From Carettochelys insculpta (Eukaryota; Chordata; Testudines; Carettochelyidae), in contig NC_134138.1 of the NCBI RefSeq assembly GCF_033958435.1, positions 265,027,798 to 265,091,797 of the forward strand: a stretch of 64,000 nt of DNA, given 5' to 3'. The position numbers were made by a program, and so were the translations under genes. Under the pieces are notes generated by a model. It ran no database searches and was not told the DNA's origin. It worked only from the letters and a program-made list of their open reading frames with translations. This document shows positions 37,275-49,874 of the stretch, in pieces; the first letter of the stretch is position 1; each line of letters starts with the position of its first letter.

Positions 37275-39075
37275 GCCAGAGCAACAGGTGGTTGGGTGCT
37301 GCCAGGTACTGGAGGACCCTGAGGTATAAAGCAGGACAAATCCCAACCACATCATTCTAGCCAAGGCTTTGTCAAGCTGGGACTTAAACACCTCTAGAGA
37401 AGGAGATTCTGCCACCTTCCTAGGTAACCCGTTCCAGAGCTTCATCACTCTCCTGGTGAAAGAATTTTTCCTAACATCCAACCTAGACCTTCCCCACTGT
37501 AATTTGAGTTCTATCATCTGTCATCACTGAGAACAGCCTCTCTCCATCCTCTGTGGAACCCCCTTTCAGGCTAAATGGATAGTGAAGGCTGCTCTCAAAT
37601 CCCATCCCCAACTCTTCTCTTCTGTAGACTAAATAAGCCCAAATTCCTCAGTCTCTCCTCATGTGCTCCAGCTCCCTAATCACTTTGTTGCCTCTGTTGG
37701 ACTTTTTCCAGTGCATCCACATCCTTTCTGTAACAGGGGGCCCAGAATTGGACACAAAACTCCAGATGCAGCCTCACCAGTGCCAAATAAAGGGCAATAA
37801 TCATCTCCCTAGATCTGCTGCAATACTCCTACTAATGCATTCCAGTAGGCCATTACCCTGCTTCACAAGGGCACACTGTTAGTTTCATATGCAGCTTCTC
37901 TTGCACTGTAATCCCCAGGTCCTTTTCTGCAGAACTGTTGTTTAGCCACTGGATTCCCAGCCTGTAGTGATGCATGGGCTTTCTCCATCCTAAGTGCAGG
38001 AGTCTGCACTTATCCTTGTTGAACATCATCAGATTTCCTTTGACCCAGTCCTCCAACTTTTCTAGGGCAATCTTGGCCCCATCTCTACCCTCCAGAATAT
38101 TTACCTCTCCTCACAGCTTTGTGTCATCCATGAACTTGCTGAGGGTGTAAACCATCTCACCATTGAAATCATTAATTAAGATGTTAAACAAAACTGGTCC
38201 CTGAACTCATCTTTGGGGTACCCCACTTGATACAGGCCACCAACCAGACATAGACCTGTTGACCACTACCTGTCCAGCCTGACAATCTAGCAAGCTTTCG
38301 ATCTTCCTTACAGTCTATTTATCCAACCCATACTTCTTTCACTTGCTAGCATGGATACTCTGGGAGACTGTGTCAAAAGCTTTCCTAAAGTCAAGATATA
38401 TTATGTCCACCACCTTTCCCATATCCACAGAGCCTCTTACCTCATTGTAAAAGGCAGTCAAGTTGGTCAGGTATGACTTGCCCTCAGTGAATCCATGTTG
38501 ACTGTTCCTGATCACTTTCCTCTCCTCCTAGTGCTTCAGAATGGATTCCTTGAGGATACCCTCCATGATTTTTCCACAGACTGAGCTGAGGGTGACTGGT
38601 GTGTTGTTCCCTGGATTCCCCTTGTTCCCTTTCTCAAAGGTGGGCTCTACATTTGCCTCTATCCAGTCACGCAGGACCTCCCCCGATCACCAAGAGTTTT
38701 AAAAAATAATGGCCAATGGTTCTGCAATCACATCAGCCAACTCCCTCAGTACCCTTGGATGCATTTGATCTGGCCTCATGTGTATGCAAAGTTTTTCTAA
38801 ATGGTTCTTAACCTGTTCTTTCTCCACTGAGGGCTGTCCACCTCCTTCCCATACTGTGCTGCCTAGTGCAGCACTTGGGGAGCTGACCTTGTCCATGAAG
38901 TCAGTGTCGAGAAAAAAAAAAAAGAGTACTTCAGCTTTGTCCACTTCACAGTTCACTAGGTCCATGACTGTGCAGATCCACTGACATAAAATCCCTCCTT
39001 CCGCCTCCTTGCCTGCCATGGAGCGTGTTCATCCTGGCTGCTATTCCAGCTCCTAGATCTGGCTTCATGCTGATC
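37275..39075 (-). pseudogene. CR1 LINE fragment, RT region, degraded
   Basis: Minus-strand pieces in correct CR1 order: VEKEQVKNHLEKLCIHMRPD and PRVLRELADVIAEPLAIIF (38700-38880), an interval with stops, MFNKDKCRLLHLGWRKP (37990-38030), and the C-terminal RSRLDVRKNSFTRRVMKLWN and GLPRKVAESPSLEVFKSQLD (37360-37500). It belongs to a CR1 subfamily different from the 9.0-kb copy: the 3' end lacks the ATTCTATG-type repeat and ends near 37275. Many stops mean that it is inactive. Confidence 0.9.
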
Positions 39076-39448
39076 AGTTGCAATAAAGACTGATTACATT
39101 TCACAGGTACTTACTTTACTGTGTGTCCTCTCCATTACTATTACCAGATCACTGCATGAAATAGCTTAGGAAAATGACAAGGGAAAAGAAGAATACAGTC
39201 CCTGAGGCAAAGCAAAGCGCCAAAGACAAACCTCAAACAAGTAAATGCTGATTATCAGAAGGAAACTGCTGCAAGAGAAAGTATATGGCAGCAAAGCCGT
39301 CAAAAGCAACAGCAGAAAGAATAGCTTACTTAGAAGCATGGATGGCTTTAGGATTTTGTCTCCTTTCTTTTAATCTGCCTCCTTCGCCACCAACCACCTC
39401 AGCATCTCCTTCCCCAGTTGCTCTAGTTGTCTCCCACTACATAATACT

Positions 39449-39759
39449 GGTTGAACCTCTCTCGTCCAGCACACAGGACTTAACTGGTGCTGGAACAAGA
39501 GGATTTGCTGGACCACAGGAGGTCAATATGGTCTAGCATATTATCAACGCTTTCACTGCTTACTGGGCTCTTAAAAGACATTTAGGTTAAATTACAGCTA
39601 AAAGCACAGAACCTTAACAGACAGAACTGGTGGCTGGAAACTCTATGGGACCACGGAAAACATGGCCACATCCATGAGACGTGGTCATTTGGCTAACTAA
39701 AATCATGCCAGATTACAGATGTTGACAGATGAGAGAGTTCTGGATTAGAGAGGTTCAAT
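39449..39759. mobile_element. Palindromic-end DNA element (GGTTGAACCTCTCT group)
   Basis: Left end GGTTGAACCTCTCTCGTCCA and right end GGATTAGAGAGGTTCAA are inverted repeats of about 20 bp. Internal blocks are also mirrored (GCTGGACCACAGGAGG; CATGGCCACATCC). No TSD could be defined with confidence and the superfamily is unknown. It does not share the GGCTACGTCTACAC ends. Confidence 0.6.
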
Positions 39760-41174
39760 GCGTACATCCCGGTTGATCTGACAAAATGTTTTGTCTGTCA
39801 CCCTCAGTTACCGGTTTTAGAGGTCTCAAAAACAAGCTCCTGCATGTGTACTTGAGGATCTTCTCTCCATATACATGCCAAATTCTCATTGGCAAAACAT
39901 GCATAAAGAGAATGATCCAAAATTCAGTGAAGTCAGTGAAAAGATTCACATTGACTTCTGTTGGTATTGAGTAAGATTTATTGAGTGAATAAGAGCACTT
40001 TCATCAGAAGAGTAAGTGAAAGTGTATTAATACATTGGCTTAGTGTGTAAACATATCTTCTTCCAACAGCTAACCACAGTGAATATGATAGCCTGTACTT
40101 TCTCACAGATAAAGAACCTGTTTTTAGCTTGTATACTAAGGGCTTGTGTCTTCAGTACTGAAGGCAATGGAATCAATCATCCAGATGTAAGCAGCCATGT
40201 TTTGTTACAAAATGGCATCCCAGCTATTACCTGAATTCCTCACACTGAGCTTAAACATTTGTCAAAAAAGAGGGGTATGTAAGTCACTGCTCATCTGTGT
40301 GATCGTGTCTACTAATGGTGGCCTCCCCAGCTCTATATGCTTGCTTCTTATTTATAGAGCATAGAGGTATTCCTTCAGCTCAGCAGGTAAAAATTTTGTT
40401 TTTGATGCTGACATTTCTGGTGTAACAGTGCGTTTTGTTTTATTTGATAAGCAGCAAGCTATCTCCCAACATGCTTGTCCCATAAAGGTTGCGTGTTGTA
40501 GATGCTTGGTAAGTCTGCTGTAAGTGAGAACGTATTTTGAATTGCTGTCAGATATCTACAGGTTCTGAGCTGTCACTGTGTGCATTATTAGAACTAGCCT
40601 GCTGGCACTTAAAACCGAAAGATTGACTTCAGGCAAAAACTTTGTGCGATCACCAGAAAATGAAACTTTATTAAGTAATCTGCCCTAAAGAGTCACTCTG
40701 CCTAACTCAGTAGTGCAAGAATCTTTGCATCAGAGTAATGACCAGCTAGGCTATGAAAGGTAAAACCAATTTGTTACTTTTTCACCCACTTGTGACATTT
40801 GCTCAGTGTTAGAGAAAACTGTTTTCATGAGTAATTGTAACTTATTTTAATCTAGGTGAAACATTATTAAAATCATAGAAGTGGCAGGAGCAGGCATCAT
40901 TCCTGACAAAAGCATGGTCTAGATGGGATTTGAACCACAGCCCCCAAGGCAGATGCCTTATTCATTAGGTCACAGAATACCTCTGTAGGATGCTTGTATT
41001 GATCCTGCTACTGCTTGTATGGTAAGCAAGCACTCTACCATTTAAGTTAATTCCCCTGTTTGCTGATGAAAGACAATAGATGTAGACAAAAAGAATGCAG
41101 ATGGATAAGGAGACAGCCATCTTGCAGTTCTGACGGCTGTCTGTAGGGCCAGACACCAGCACTAACTATACTAA
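39760..41174. other. Non-coding, no gene; contains a tRNA-like fossil
   Basis: No gene recognised. The tRNA-like sequence at 40922-40980 is listed separately. The last three bases TAA adjoin the next Harbinger element. Confidence 0.5.
40922..40980 (-). repeat. tRNA-Arg-like fossil or tRNA-derived SINE head
   Basis: The minus strand reads TGACCTAATGAATAAGGCA (A-box/D-arm like, close to the TGGCCTAATGGATAAGGC of vertebrate tRNA-Arg) followed after ~17 nt by GGTTCAAATCC (B-box/T-arm). The acceptor stem does not pair convincingly and the anticodon stem is short, so it is not a functional tRNA gene. Confidence 0.45.
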
Positions 41175-41884
41175 GGCTACGTCTACACGTGCACCCAACT
41201 TCGAAATAGCTTATTTCGATGTTGCGACATCGAAATAGACTATTTCGATGAATAACGTCTACACGTCCTCCAGGGCCGGCAACGTCGATGTTCAACTTCG
41301 ACGTTGCTCAGCCCAACATCGAAATAGGCACAGCGAGGGAACGTCTACACGCCAAAGTAGCACACATCGAAATAAGGGAGCCAGGCACAGCTGCAGACAG
41401 GGTCACGGGGCGGACTCAACAGCAAGTCGCTCCCTTAAAGGGCCCCTCCCAGACACACTTTCATTAAACAGTGCAAGATACACAGAGCCAACAACTAGTT
41501 GCAGACCCTGTATATGCAGCATGGACCCCCAGCTGCAGCAGCAGCAGCCAGAAGCCCTGGGCTAAGGGCTGCTGCCCACAGTGACCACAGAGCCCCGCAA
41601 GGGCTGGAGAGAGAGTATCTCTCAACCCCCCAGCTGATGGCCGCCATGGAGGACCCCGCTATTTCGATGTTGCGGGACGCGGATCGTCTACACTTCCCTA
41701 CTTCGATGTTGAACGTCGAAGTAGGGCGCTATTCCCATCCGCTCATGGGGTTAGCGACTTCGACGTCTCGCCGCCTAACGTCGATTTCAACTTCGAAATA
41801 GCGCCCAACACGTGTAGACGTGACGGGCGCTATTTCGAAGTTACTGCCGCTACTTCGAAGTAGCGTGCACGTGTAGACGCAGCC
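41175..41884 (+). mobile_element. 711-type non-autonomous PIF/Harbinger element, copy 3
   Basis: Same layout as 5713-6423: GGCTACGTCTACACGTGCA at the left, GCACGTGTAGACGCAGCC at the right. Flanking triplets are TAA (41172-41174) and AAA (41885-41887), one mismatch from a TSD. It carries some private substitutions in the right half (the long frame is shortened to 100 codons), so it is somewhat more diverged than copies 1 and 2. Confidence 0.9.
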
Positions 41885-41887
41885 AAA

Positions 41888-44255
41888 GAGACATATACAG
41901 CCAGATGAGGAGATGCCAGTTCAGGCTTGTGATGCAGGTTAGGTGGGCAGATGTTTGCTCCAGTTAATGAATACTGGCAATCATTTGTTGCATACAACAC
42001 ATGTGACTTTGAAAAGTCATTTATGTGAAAGATATGCAGGAGTGAGGGGAGTTTGAGGAAAGAAATGATCTTCAGTACCCTTGTATGTTGCAGATTCCAT
42101 AACATATAAGTTTGAATTGTTGGCACAAAAGGTGGGAGTACTGTATAGTCCTAATCCATCATCACCTTCACCCTCTCCTCTGTGAAGTGTCACCTCAAAA
42201 CACAGTTTCTAAGCCTACACAACCTAACCATCCACCCCTTTCCCAACACCTAGATGAATACACAGCTCTACCCACAGGTAGAAATAATAAAAGTCTATTA
42301 ATAAAACAAAGCCCCCAAGGTGTGTGCCACCAACATTGCAAACAATGACATTCTTCTCTCACTACAGTACCCACCAGCCTGCTCCTTCATCTCTCCATTA
42401 TTCACTAATGTGGTTAGTATCTGCTGGTAGTGTAAGTTTCTAGCAGCAGAGTCAGCCTTTCTTGTCTTTGGAGTGCCATGCCATTCATGGGTGTATGCAA
42501 ATAACCAGTGGTATGTTAGCCACCAGTGATATTGTACAGCCACAGCTGTTATTGAGTCAGCATTTCCCTAAAGTCGCCCTAACGTAATACCAGAGATATC
42601 ATTGTCAAGCTGTCTGGAGTGACTCTGGAATGTAGTAGCCAACCTCAGGGCAGACTGTTATAAACCAGGTCACAAACCCCAAACTGGATGTGTTCTGTAG
42701 TTAGATTTCCGCAGCCAAGAAAGCACTGTAACAGCTTTGTCATCCTGGCACACCTGCCTTTGTGATAATTGGCTTTTACACCACAAATCACAATATTCAG
42801 GGTACTTCCACTCCCAAACAATCAGTCACTTACCCAAAGTCAGTTGCACCTGAGATCATGCACCAAAATTCTGGTAACCAGTTCTATAATATACTAAGAT
42901 GTATTAACTAAGAAAAGGAAACAAGAGTTATTTTACAAGGTTAAAGCCAGTAAACATACATGCATGAGTTATAATCTTAGATTCCCCAAAAGAATAGAAG
43001 CTGTTGCAATGTGCAAGCTTTATACATCCTTCAGGGGTAATCCAAGCTAAGATGCTTGGGGATCCCTTGCTTATTCTTAGGAATATTTCCTACTCCAAAT
43101 TCCAAGTAGCATACTGATGGCAACATCTTAACAGGGATTTTTAGTCCCCTCCACGAGAGCTCAAACTGTAATTAAACAAGTGTTTGTGCACATCACCTAC
43201 CCATGGGAAGTGTTGCTGTTTAGAGCTACCCTTAGACAGAACTCTGGGGAATCAGCATGTACATGCTAACTTTTAATAGTGAATGCCATGAATAAAGGTG
43301 GTCAATGCCATGATTAAAGATGGTTAATATGGAAAGTATAGCCTTTTTTAATAGTTGGTAAATAAGCCAGAATGTCTTATAGGATCTGTAGTAAAATCTT
43401 TTCTACATGTTCTAGCCATAGACATAGAATGTAATTTCTTTGTTCAGTAGAGACATAACAGGTTCTCTCATTGGTCTCACAGAGTGTCTCAAAAACTGAG
43501 CAGTTGAAATACAGTATTTCTTTTATTCAAGACGCTAGACAACATACAAAAAATGTTTCAAGAGATTCAAAATGCCCAAGACACCTAACAAAATCACAAG
43601 GCTGAATTGAATTGAAAGAGTGCATTTTGTGTGTGGATGCTCCACATTTTCTTTTGAAAAAGGACCTGATTTTCCAAAACAACTTGCTAGCATCGACATG
43701 GCCTTGGAGAAAATTCACTGGGAAGAAAAGGTAGGTCTTTTTGGGAAAACATCCCAATGAGCCAGGGTGCAAGATTTGCTCCCATGAAAGCAGGTAGGGG
43801 ACATAAATATTTGAAAACACGGGTATCCGAAGACCCATCAGCAATCCAAACTACTTTCTGCTTCCTTGTGCAGTCATTACCAAGTGTCAAATGCGGATGT
43901 GGTGGTGTGTAGCACCATACTGGACACGTGTGTACATCTGCCCAGGTGCATGATAATGGAGACTTCAGCCCTGAACTTTTGCAAGCACTCTGGCTGGAAA
44001 TCTGAGCTGCACCTCTGGATAGCACAGCAAAGCTGCCTGTAGCCCACATTGGGAGGGTGGCTTTAAGCATCCTCAGGTGTCTGTTGCTCAGGTCAGTCTG
44101 TCTCCCAGAAGATCATCTTCCTGAGCTCCAAATAGTGACTGCTCAAAGCAATTCAGAATCCCCATAGTAACCTATAATATAGGGACTCCCAGCCCTGACA
44201 CATTTCCTCTTGACTGCACTTATGGTGCGCCCTCAACAGCTATGCCTCTGCTCAT
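41888..44255. other. Non-coding, no gene recognised
   Basis: At about 43570-43710 it holds a partial, reverse relative of the 2476-2911 element (GTGCATTTTGTGTGTGGATG; TTTCTTTTGAAAAAGG). Nothing else is recognised. Confidence 0.5.
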
Positions 44256-44346
44256 AAGAACATAACATAAGAATATGAGAATGGACACACTGGGTCACAC
44301 CAAAGGTCTGTCTAGCTCAGTATCAGTGGCCAATGCCAAGGGACTT
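44256..44346 (-). repeat. CR1 3'-end fragment
   Basis: Plus strand shows AAGAACATAACATAAGAATA, then CACTGGGTCACACCAAAGGT and CAGTGGCCAATGCCAAGG. This is the complement of the 3' end of a CR1 subfamily that I recall as common in turtles (ACATAAGAA-type terminal repeat). It is cut by the next element at 44347-44350. Confidence 0.75.
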
Positions 44347-44349
44347 TTA

Positions 44350-44470
44350 GGCTACATCTATATGGCAGAGCTATTTCAGGATACCTGTGTCTTTGAAATG
44401 TGCCCATTATTTCAAAATAGCACAAATTGGGTATGTTATTTCGAGTTAAGGGTGCCGTGTAGACATAGCC
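44350..44470. mobile_element. Minimal 121-bp Harbinger-like MITE
   Basis: Ends GGCTACATCTATAT (44350-44363) and GTGTAGACATAGCC (44457-44470) with perfect TSD TTA (44347-44349, 44471-44473). The interior contains ATTTCAAAATAGC and TTATTTCGAGTTAA. At 121 bp it is the shortest element of the set and close to ends alone. Confidence 0.88.
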
Positions 44471-47400
44471 TTACAGTTCTGTAGTAGAGTGACAACTTCT
44501 GTCTTCTAAATTTACTTTCTCCCTTTGTTGTGCTACTGTCATCACATGGGGTTTATCGTTTCTTTATTCAGAAAGGTAATGCAGAATTTAGAGCTCGCTG
44601 AGGTCTGACAGAACCTCCAATCTAGTCCTCCTCAGAGGAAAATGTCTGCTCTTGAGAAAGATTTATATAAGACCAATGGCTATGCCATATTAGGGAACTT
44701 CATCTTGGCTCAGTGTGAAAAGAGCTATAGATCATTTTATGGACTACCAGATGGATGAAGATTAAGTGAAATGAAGGACCACCAGACACATGAAGATTAT
44801 GTGAAACGCAGATTGAATTCATTCAAGAACTAGGTCTCCCTGAGTACAGTATTTGTCTATCAGCCCAATAGAGGTACTGCAGAAGCCAACAGAATTATTC
44901 TCCCTCTTCTCTCATGTGACTAAATAGCTTGCTTGCATTTGATCTAGATTCACTTTTAAAAGGATTCTAATCAGAAAGGCAGAGTCCTTTCTGGAAAAGT
45001 ACAATGCACACACATATGCCAAGCTACAGAAAAAAAATAGGAAATCACTGGTGTTCTTCACAATATTTCAAAGAACTAGATGAACACCATGCTACACACA
45101 ATCTTAATCAGTTAGGACATTGTGTCTGAATCATGAAATGCCAGCTACAGAAAAATCTGTGGGATAAAGCTGATGAGAGTATTTCACTGAGCAAACTGGA
45201 GCTTTGTGGATTCTGATAACATTGTGTCAATCTATTGTGTACACAGAGCATGAATCCATTGACACAAATAGGAATACAAACTCCTTTACACTATTATTTG
45301 ATAGGAATTGTTTTTTTTTCATAAGAAAGCAAACAAAAGTTCACCAGTGATTGTGTTCTGTATGCCTGTTTACCTGTCATTTGCAATCTGTATTTCATTT
45401 TGTAGTTTTTAATCTGTCATCTTTGTAGTTCATCTGCCACCTTGTGGCCCCTTTGCAAACTTTTCAGGGCATCAAAAACAAATTATTTGAAGTTGAGCAA
45501 AATACTTGCGTCTCCACTACATTTGTGCTAACAAGGCATTCCATGCTATCATAGACCTCCACAGCACAGCATCACTTTATTTTCTTCAATTAACCATTGC
45601 TGATATTCATAGAAATATTTAAAATATCAGGGCTTAAATGTTCCTAAGTGACTAAGGATTATGGGGTCCAGGTGATGTCTCCTTTAAAGAGACTTCAGCC
45701 TCTGAACACTGAGTACCCCTCTGTTTACAAGATCTAATCACTCTGAAAAGTCTCAAGCTGGGCACCCAAAATGAGGCACCCCAAAAGACTAGTCGCTTTT
45801 GAAAATTATAATTATTGAGAAACTAAACTGATAGCAGTTATCAATAAAGCTGATCTTATTCAGCCTCTTCTTTGAATCTAGCTACCATCCAGATTGCCAA
45901 AACAGTCACTGGTTTTTAAGCTACTTCAGGAAAACCAGTACTTTAGCACCATCTGAAAACCAACCTGCCATTCCAACAGTAGCAGCATGATGCATGTGTA
46001 AGATGGAAACGCACCTTCTACATGCTAAACTACCAACTGCCCTGCAATGTGAGATTACTGCTTAAAGAAAGACTGTCACGTCAAGGGGATGTGATGCACC
46101 CACTGTAGATGCTTGCAAAATGCCAACCACTCTGTTATCTCAGGCTCTAATTCGGCAAGTTACACAAGCACATGACTAACTTTAAGTATGTGAGTAATCC
46201 TATTGCTGTGTTATCTTGCTCACTCCCCCTGAGATAAGCACCTGGGTAAGAGCTCCTGACAGTACCACTCTGACCCCAAGTACTAATTTTCCCAAGCTCC
46301 TTAGCATTCACATAAATAACAGAGTTTTGGTTTTGTACAAAATGGGATTTCATGTACTTTCCTTGGTCAAAAGTAAGAAGATCAAAAGCTACCACGTATA
46401 AAAGTTGATAAGATTACAACTTCACAGATAACAAACCTGAGTCTTTTCGATCAGGCAGTATTATTTACTATGATGATTATTATAATTAATTTGTATTACT
46501 GTAGCACCTGTGAGGCCTAGTCATGCACAAGGGCTATACTGTGTTAGATGCTGTACAAACACAACAAAAAGACAGTCCCCCTGCTAAGTATGCTTATATG
46601 CTGAGTAGATTCTCATGCTTTTAGACTCAACAGTTCTGAGATCACTTCCCATTGGCGGAGACCACTTGAGCATTATCTAGCAGAGCTGGCCTATCCTGTA
46701 GCTGGTGAGCAGAGAAATACCTTGAATGTTTTACATGAGGCAAAACATCACAAGGTACTGTGGCTCTGGACCACTCCCAGTGAAGGACTAAGCATCATAA
46801 TTTAGCTATGTGTTAAAATTTTAACTTTTGTCCATGGGAGCTCTGTCCACAGGTACAGTGAATATCCAACGTCAACCATTGGACAGGAGTAATCATATGG
46901 TGCAAAATGACAGGCCTGCTTTGACGACTATGGGAATCACCTGAGAAAGGGCGCAGATCAGCTAAACTCCATGTCTGAGAAGAAATTTCAGATTGCTGCC
47001 TATTCTGCTGATGAGAGGAAATTCTTACTGCAAGATTCAGAACAGGGCTGCAGGTGCAAAAGGGATGGAAATAGAGAGGTTTATAAACCAGTGTCAAAGT
47101 TTTGCAGAAGCTTTAGGGCATTTTTCTCCCACTCACCCTCAGGCTATGTAGAATATTATTCCAAAAATTGTTCACTGATATCACTGGGGAAACTAACAGG
47201 GTACGATGCTATTCAGCTTGAGGCTGAACGGCAGAATCAAGCCACTTGTGTTGCTGTACATAAGGTCTCCAACTCAGTGCTTCAAGTGGAAAGAAAAATC
47301 TGGGAGTTCATCTGCAGTCCAGTGAAGGTGTAATAGTGTCTTTAGCTGGATGTATGTGTGGGAAAGCAGAAGAGACAAAAAACTGAAAAAGACACTGAGT

Positions 47401-47854
47401 GAGAGTGCCAGAGGCAAAAAGGTAAGAAAGCCAAGCAATAGCCACTAAAACCAGCATGCCCCTGGAAAGGGCTAGAGAGAGAGCTTTATGATCTATTGGC
47501 TAATGAGATTTGGGGCAGTAAGCTAAAACCCTACTCCTTTTGTTCTTGGTTCCTCTTGCATTTGGAGAAATAGGGCTCTGTACCTTCTTTATAAATAAAC
47601 AACCTTCCATCAAAGAAAATACCAGACTCCGTCAGTCTTGACTTCCAACACCATAAAGCCCTGAATTTCAACTAGACACTCAGGTCAAAAAGGGGCAGCA
47701 ATATAGTAAAAGTCAGAATTGAATAGCAGCCTCTCCGATACTTTAGTTTTTGCGGTGTCTGCTGTCAGGGAAAGTTAGGCTATGTCAGCACTACAGACTA
47801 CAGACCTACCGCTGTGCCACTCTAAGGTCTCCATGCACCACAATAGGTGGGAGA
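44471..47854. other. Non-coding, no gene recognised
   Basis: Holds a diverged ~35-bp tandem duplication (44741-44775 and 44776-44808, both with ATGAAGATTA core). At 46490-46572 there is an old amniote repeat ('TGTATTACTGTAGCACCTGT … GCTGTACAAACAC'). The 120-codon frame at 46971-47333 has no recognisable domain. 47560-47640 (TATAAATAAACAACC) might be LTR-like debris, but this is unproven. Confidence 0.45.
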
Positions 47855-48212
47855 GAAAAGCTTTCAAGCTACATAGGTTTTTACCTAAGAAAGCTTATGT
47901 CCAAATAATTCTATCAGTGTTTCAGTTGCCAAAGGACTCCTCATTATTATGCTAGATTATGTTTCATCTTGCATTTAGCTGTGACATTCTGAGTACCTTT
48001 CCCAGATGTGAAGAAGAGCTCTGTGTATCTTGAAAGCATGTCTCTCTCGTGAGCTGATATCGGTCCAATCAAAAATATTATCTCACTCACCTTACCTGAT
48101 GAAGTGAGCTTTTGCCCAGAAAAGCTTATGTCCAAATAAATCAGTTAAGTCTTTAATGTGTCACAGGCCTCCTCGTTGTTTTTGCGGAGACAGACTACCA
48201 TGACTACCTTTC
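47855..48212 (+). repeat. Two SINE-like amniote repeats in direct orientation
   Basis: Both copies share AAAGCTTATGTCCAAATAA (about 47888 and 48120). The second is longer and continues to GTCTTTAATGTGTCACAGGC and the tail GCGGAGACAGACTACCATGA (to 48212). Same family as 4741-4851, which is in reverse orientation there. Confidence 0.6.
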
Positions 48213-48664
48213 TGATACACCGACATGTTAGCACATATTCTAACGGACCATTCAAAATTCTCCTTGAATGTCCATACAGAGTATGTCTTAGGGGCTACGT
48301 CTACACTAGCACACTGCGTCAAAGTAGCCTATTTGGAAGTAAGAACATCAAAATAGGCTACTTCAACGCGTATCATCTACACGTCCTCCAGGGCTGGTGC
48401 TGTCAATGTTCAACATCAAAGCAGTGACAGGGAACATCGAAAGAAGCCGCCCCAGAAGGAAATGTGGAGCATCCACACACACAAGCTGTGCCCGTCAAAA
48501 AAAGGGGCCAGGAAAGCCTGCGGATTGGGTCACAGGCTGGACTAGCACTTCCAGGGCAACAGCAAGCCATGTCTTTAAAGGGCCCCTCCCAGACACACCC
48601 GGCCTGCACAGCATGAGGTCTGCAGAGCACTAGCCACACTCTTGCACACCGACACATAGCAGCT

Positions 48665-49733
48665 ATGGACTCCCAGCAGCACCAGCAGCACCAGCAGCTG
48701 GAAGTTCTCCACGTAGTCACCCAGGGAGCAAGCACCCTGCTAGGTGCTGCACAGGAGGCCACCCAGCAGCTCCTGGCAGAGGGACCCTCCCAGGGGGCAG
48801 ACGGGGACACCCCTGATCACCGGGCTCCCCTCTTCCTCCCCCACTGGGTGCTCCACAGCCTCTGGAGCTACCCCACCAGCTCCGAGTGGTGGGAGCAGCT
48901 GGTCATGGGCGAGTGGGACGATGAGCAGGGGCAGCGGAACTTCCACATGCACCGGCAGACCTTCTTGGAGCTCTGCCAGTGGCTCACCCCCCACACTGAG
49001 GCACCAGGAACACATGGATGCAGCACGCCCTCCCCGTCGAGAAGAGGGTCGCAATAGCCATTTGGAAGCTGGTCACTCCAGACAGCTACCGCTCCGTGGG
49101 ACACCAGTTTGGAGTGGGAAAGGCCATGGTCTGGGCTATCATCATGGAGGTAAGGAGGCCTGGGCATGCACCCATTGAGGGGGTGGGGGGCCGGGGATGG
49201 GGGCCCGGGTGTGGGGCTGGGAAGACAGGGGTGCTGGGGAGGGAGGGGCTGGGCGGGGGGGTACCCGGGGAGGTGCCCGGGAGAGGGGCCTGGGGCACCC
49301 TGAACACCCTCATGGGTGCTTGTGTTCCCTCCCCACAGGTGGTCTGTGCACTCAATACCAGGCTGCTGCAGAGGGTCATCTGACTTGGGGACCTGGACGC
49401 AGCTGTCATTGGATTTGCTGCCAAGGAGTTCCTGAACTGCTTCGGGGCCCTGGACAGGACCCACATCCCCATCCGTGCCCCAGATGACAGTGGAGAAAGA
49501 TACATCAACCACAGAGGCTACCACTCCGTGGTCCTGCAGGCCATGGTGGACAGCCAGGGCTGATTCCAGGAGGTCTACGTGGGCTGGCCCAGCTGCACAC
49601 ACAAGGCCAGCGTCTTCCGGAACTCAGGCCTGTACCGCCGGCTGGAGGCAGGGACCTATATCCCCCAGAGGGATCCACACACACCGCCCACACTGCCCAC
49701 ACACCAACAAGCACACGTCTCAGGTTCTTTGGA
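48665..49733 (+). pseudogene. PIF/Harbinger (HARBI1-like) transposase, degraded
   Basis: A transposase of the PIF/Harbinger DDE family, which cuts and joins element ends. The ATG at 48665 (MDSQQHQQHQQLEVLHV) starts exon 1. It carries FHMHRQTFLELCQWLTPHT, a frameshift near 49005-49020, then HALPVEKRVAIAIWKLVTPD and SYRSVGHQFGVGKAMVWAII (helix-turn-helix-like). After a 189-bp intron (49150-49338) comes VVCALNTRLLQRVI, a stop (49381-49383), then FGALDRTHIPIRAPD, with the first catalytic Asp in GALDRTH. YINHRGYHSVVLQAMVDSQG follows, a second stop (49561-49563), then FRNSGLYRRLEAGTYIPQR. The region with the second Asp and the final Glu is absent: sequence jumps to a short tail and an AATAAA at 49735. 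The HARBI1 relationship is from motif order. Confidence 0.92.
49150..49338 (+). other. Intron of the Harbinger transposase
   Basis: Donor GAG|GTAAGG at 49149/49150 and acceptor CCTCCCCACAG|GTGGTC at 49338/49339, preceded by a pyrimidine tract. Removing it joins IIME to VVCALNTR in frame, at the point where relatives read continuously. The intron is strikingly G-rich (GGGG runs). Confidence 0.8.
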
Positions 49734-49874
49734 AAATAAAACTGTGAATTATTGAAAACTGGTAACTGTGATGTGCACAACCAAAATTGCAACCAATATA
49801 CAAAGGAGGACAACTATATACAAGGGGAACAACTATACAAATGGGGGCCCAGCAGATGGCTCGCCGTCGGCCCA

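Noticed and set aside
46971..47333. 120-codon plus-strand frame as a small gene
   Set aside because: No recognisable domain, no promoter or splice context, and composition like the surrounding non-coding DNA.
47560..47640. LTR with TATAAATAAACAACC as a promoter/polyA region
   Set aside because: Only one copy in the window and no matching partner or termini.
49086..49602. Long minus-strand frames (140 and 244 codons) across the Harbinger transposase
   Set aside because: They are antisense to a recognisable transposase and arise from GC-rich composition.
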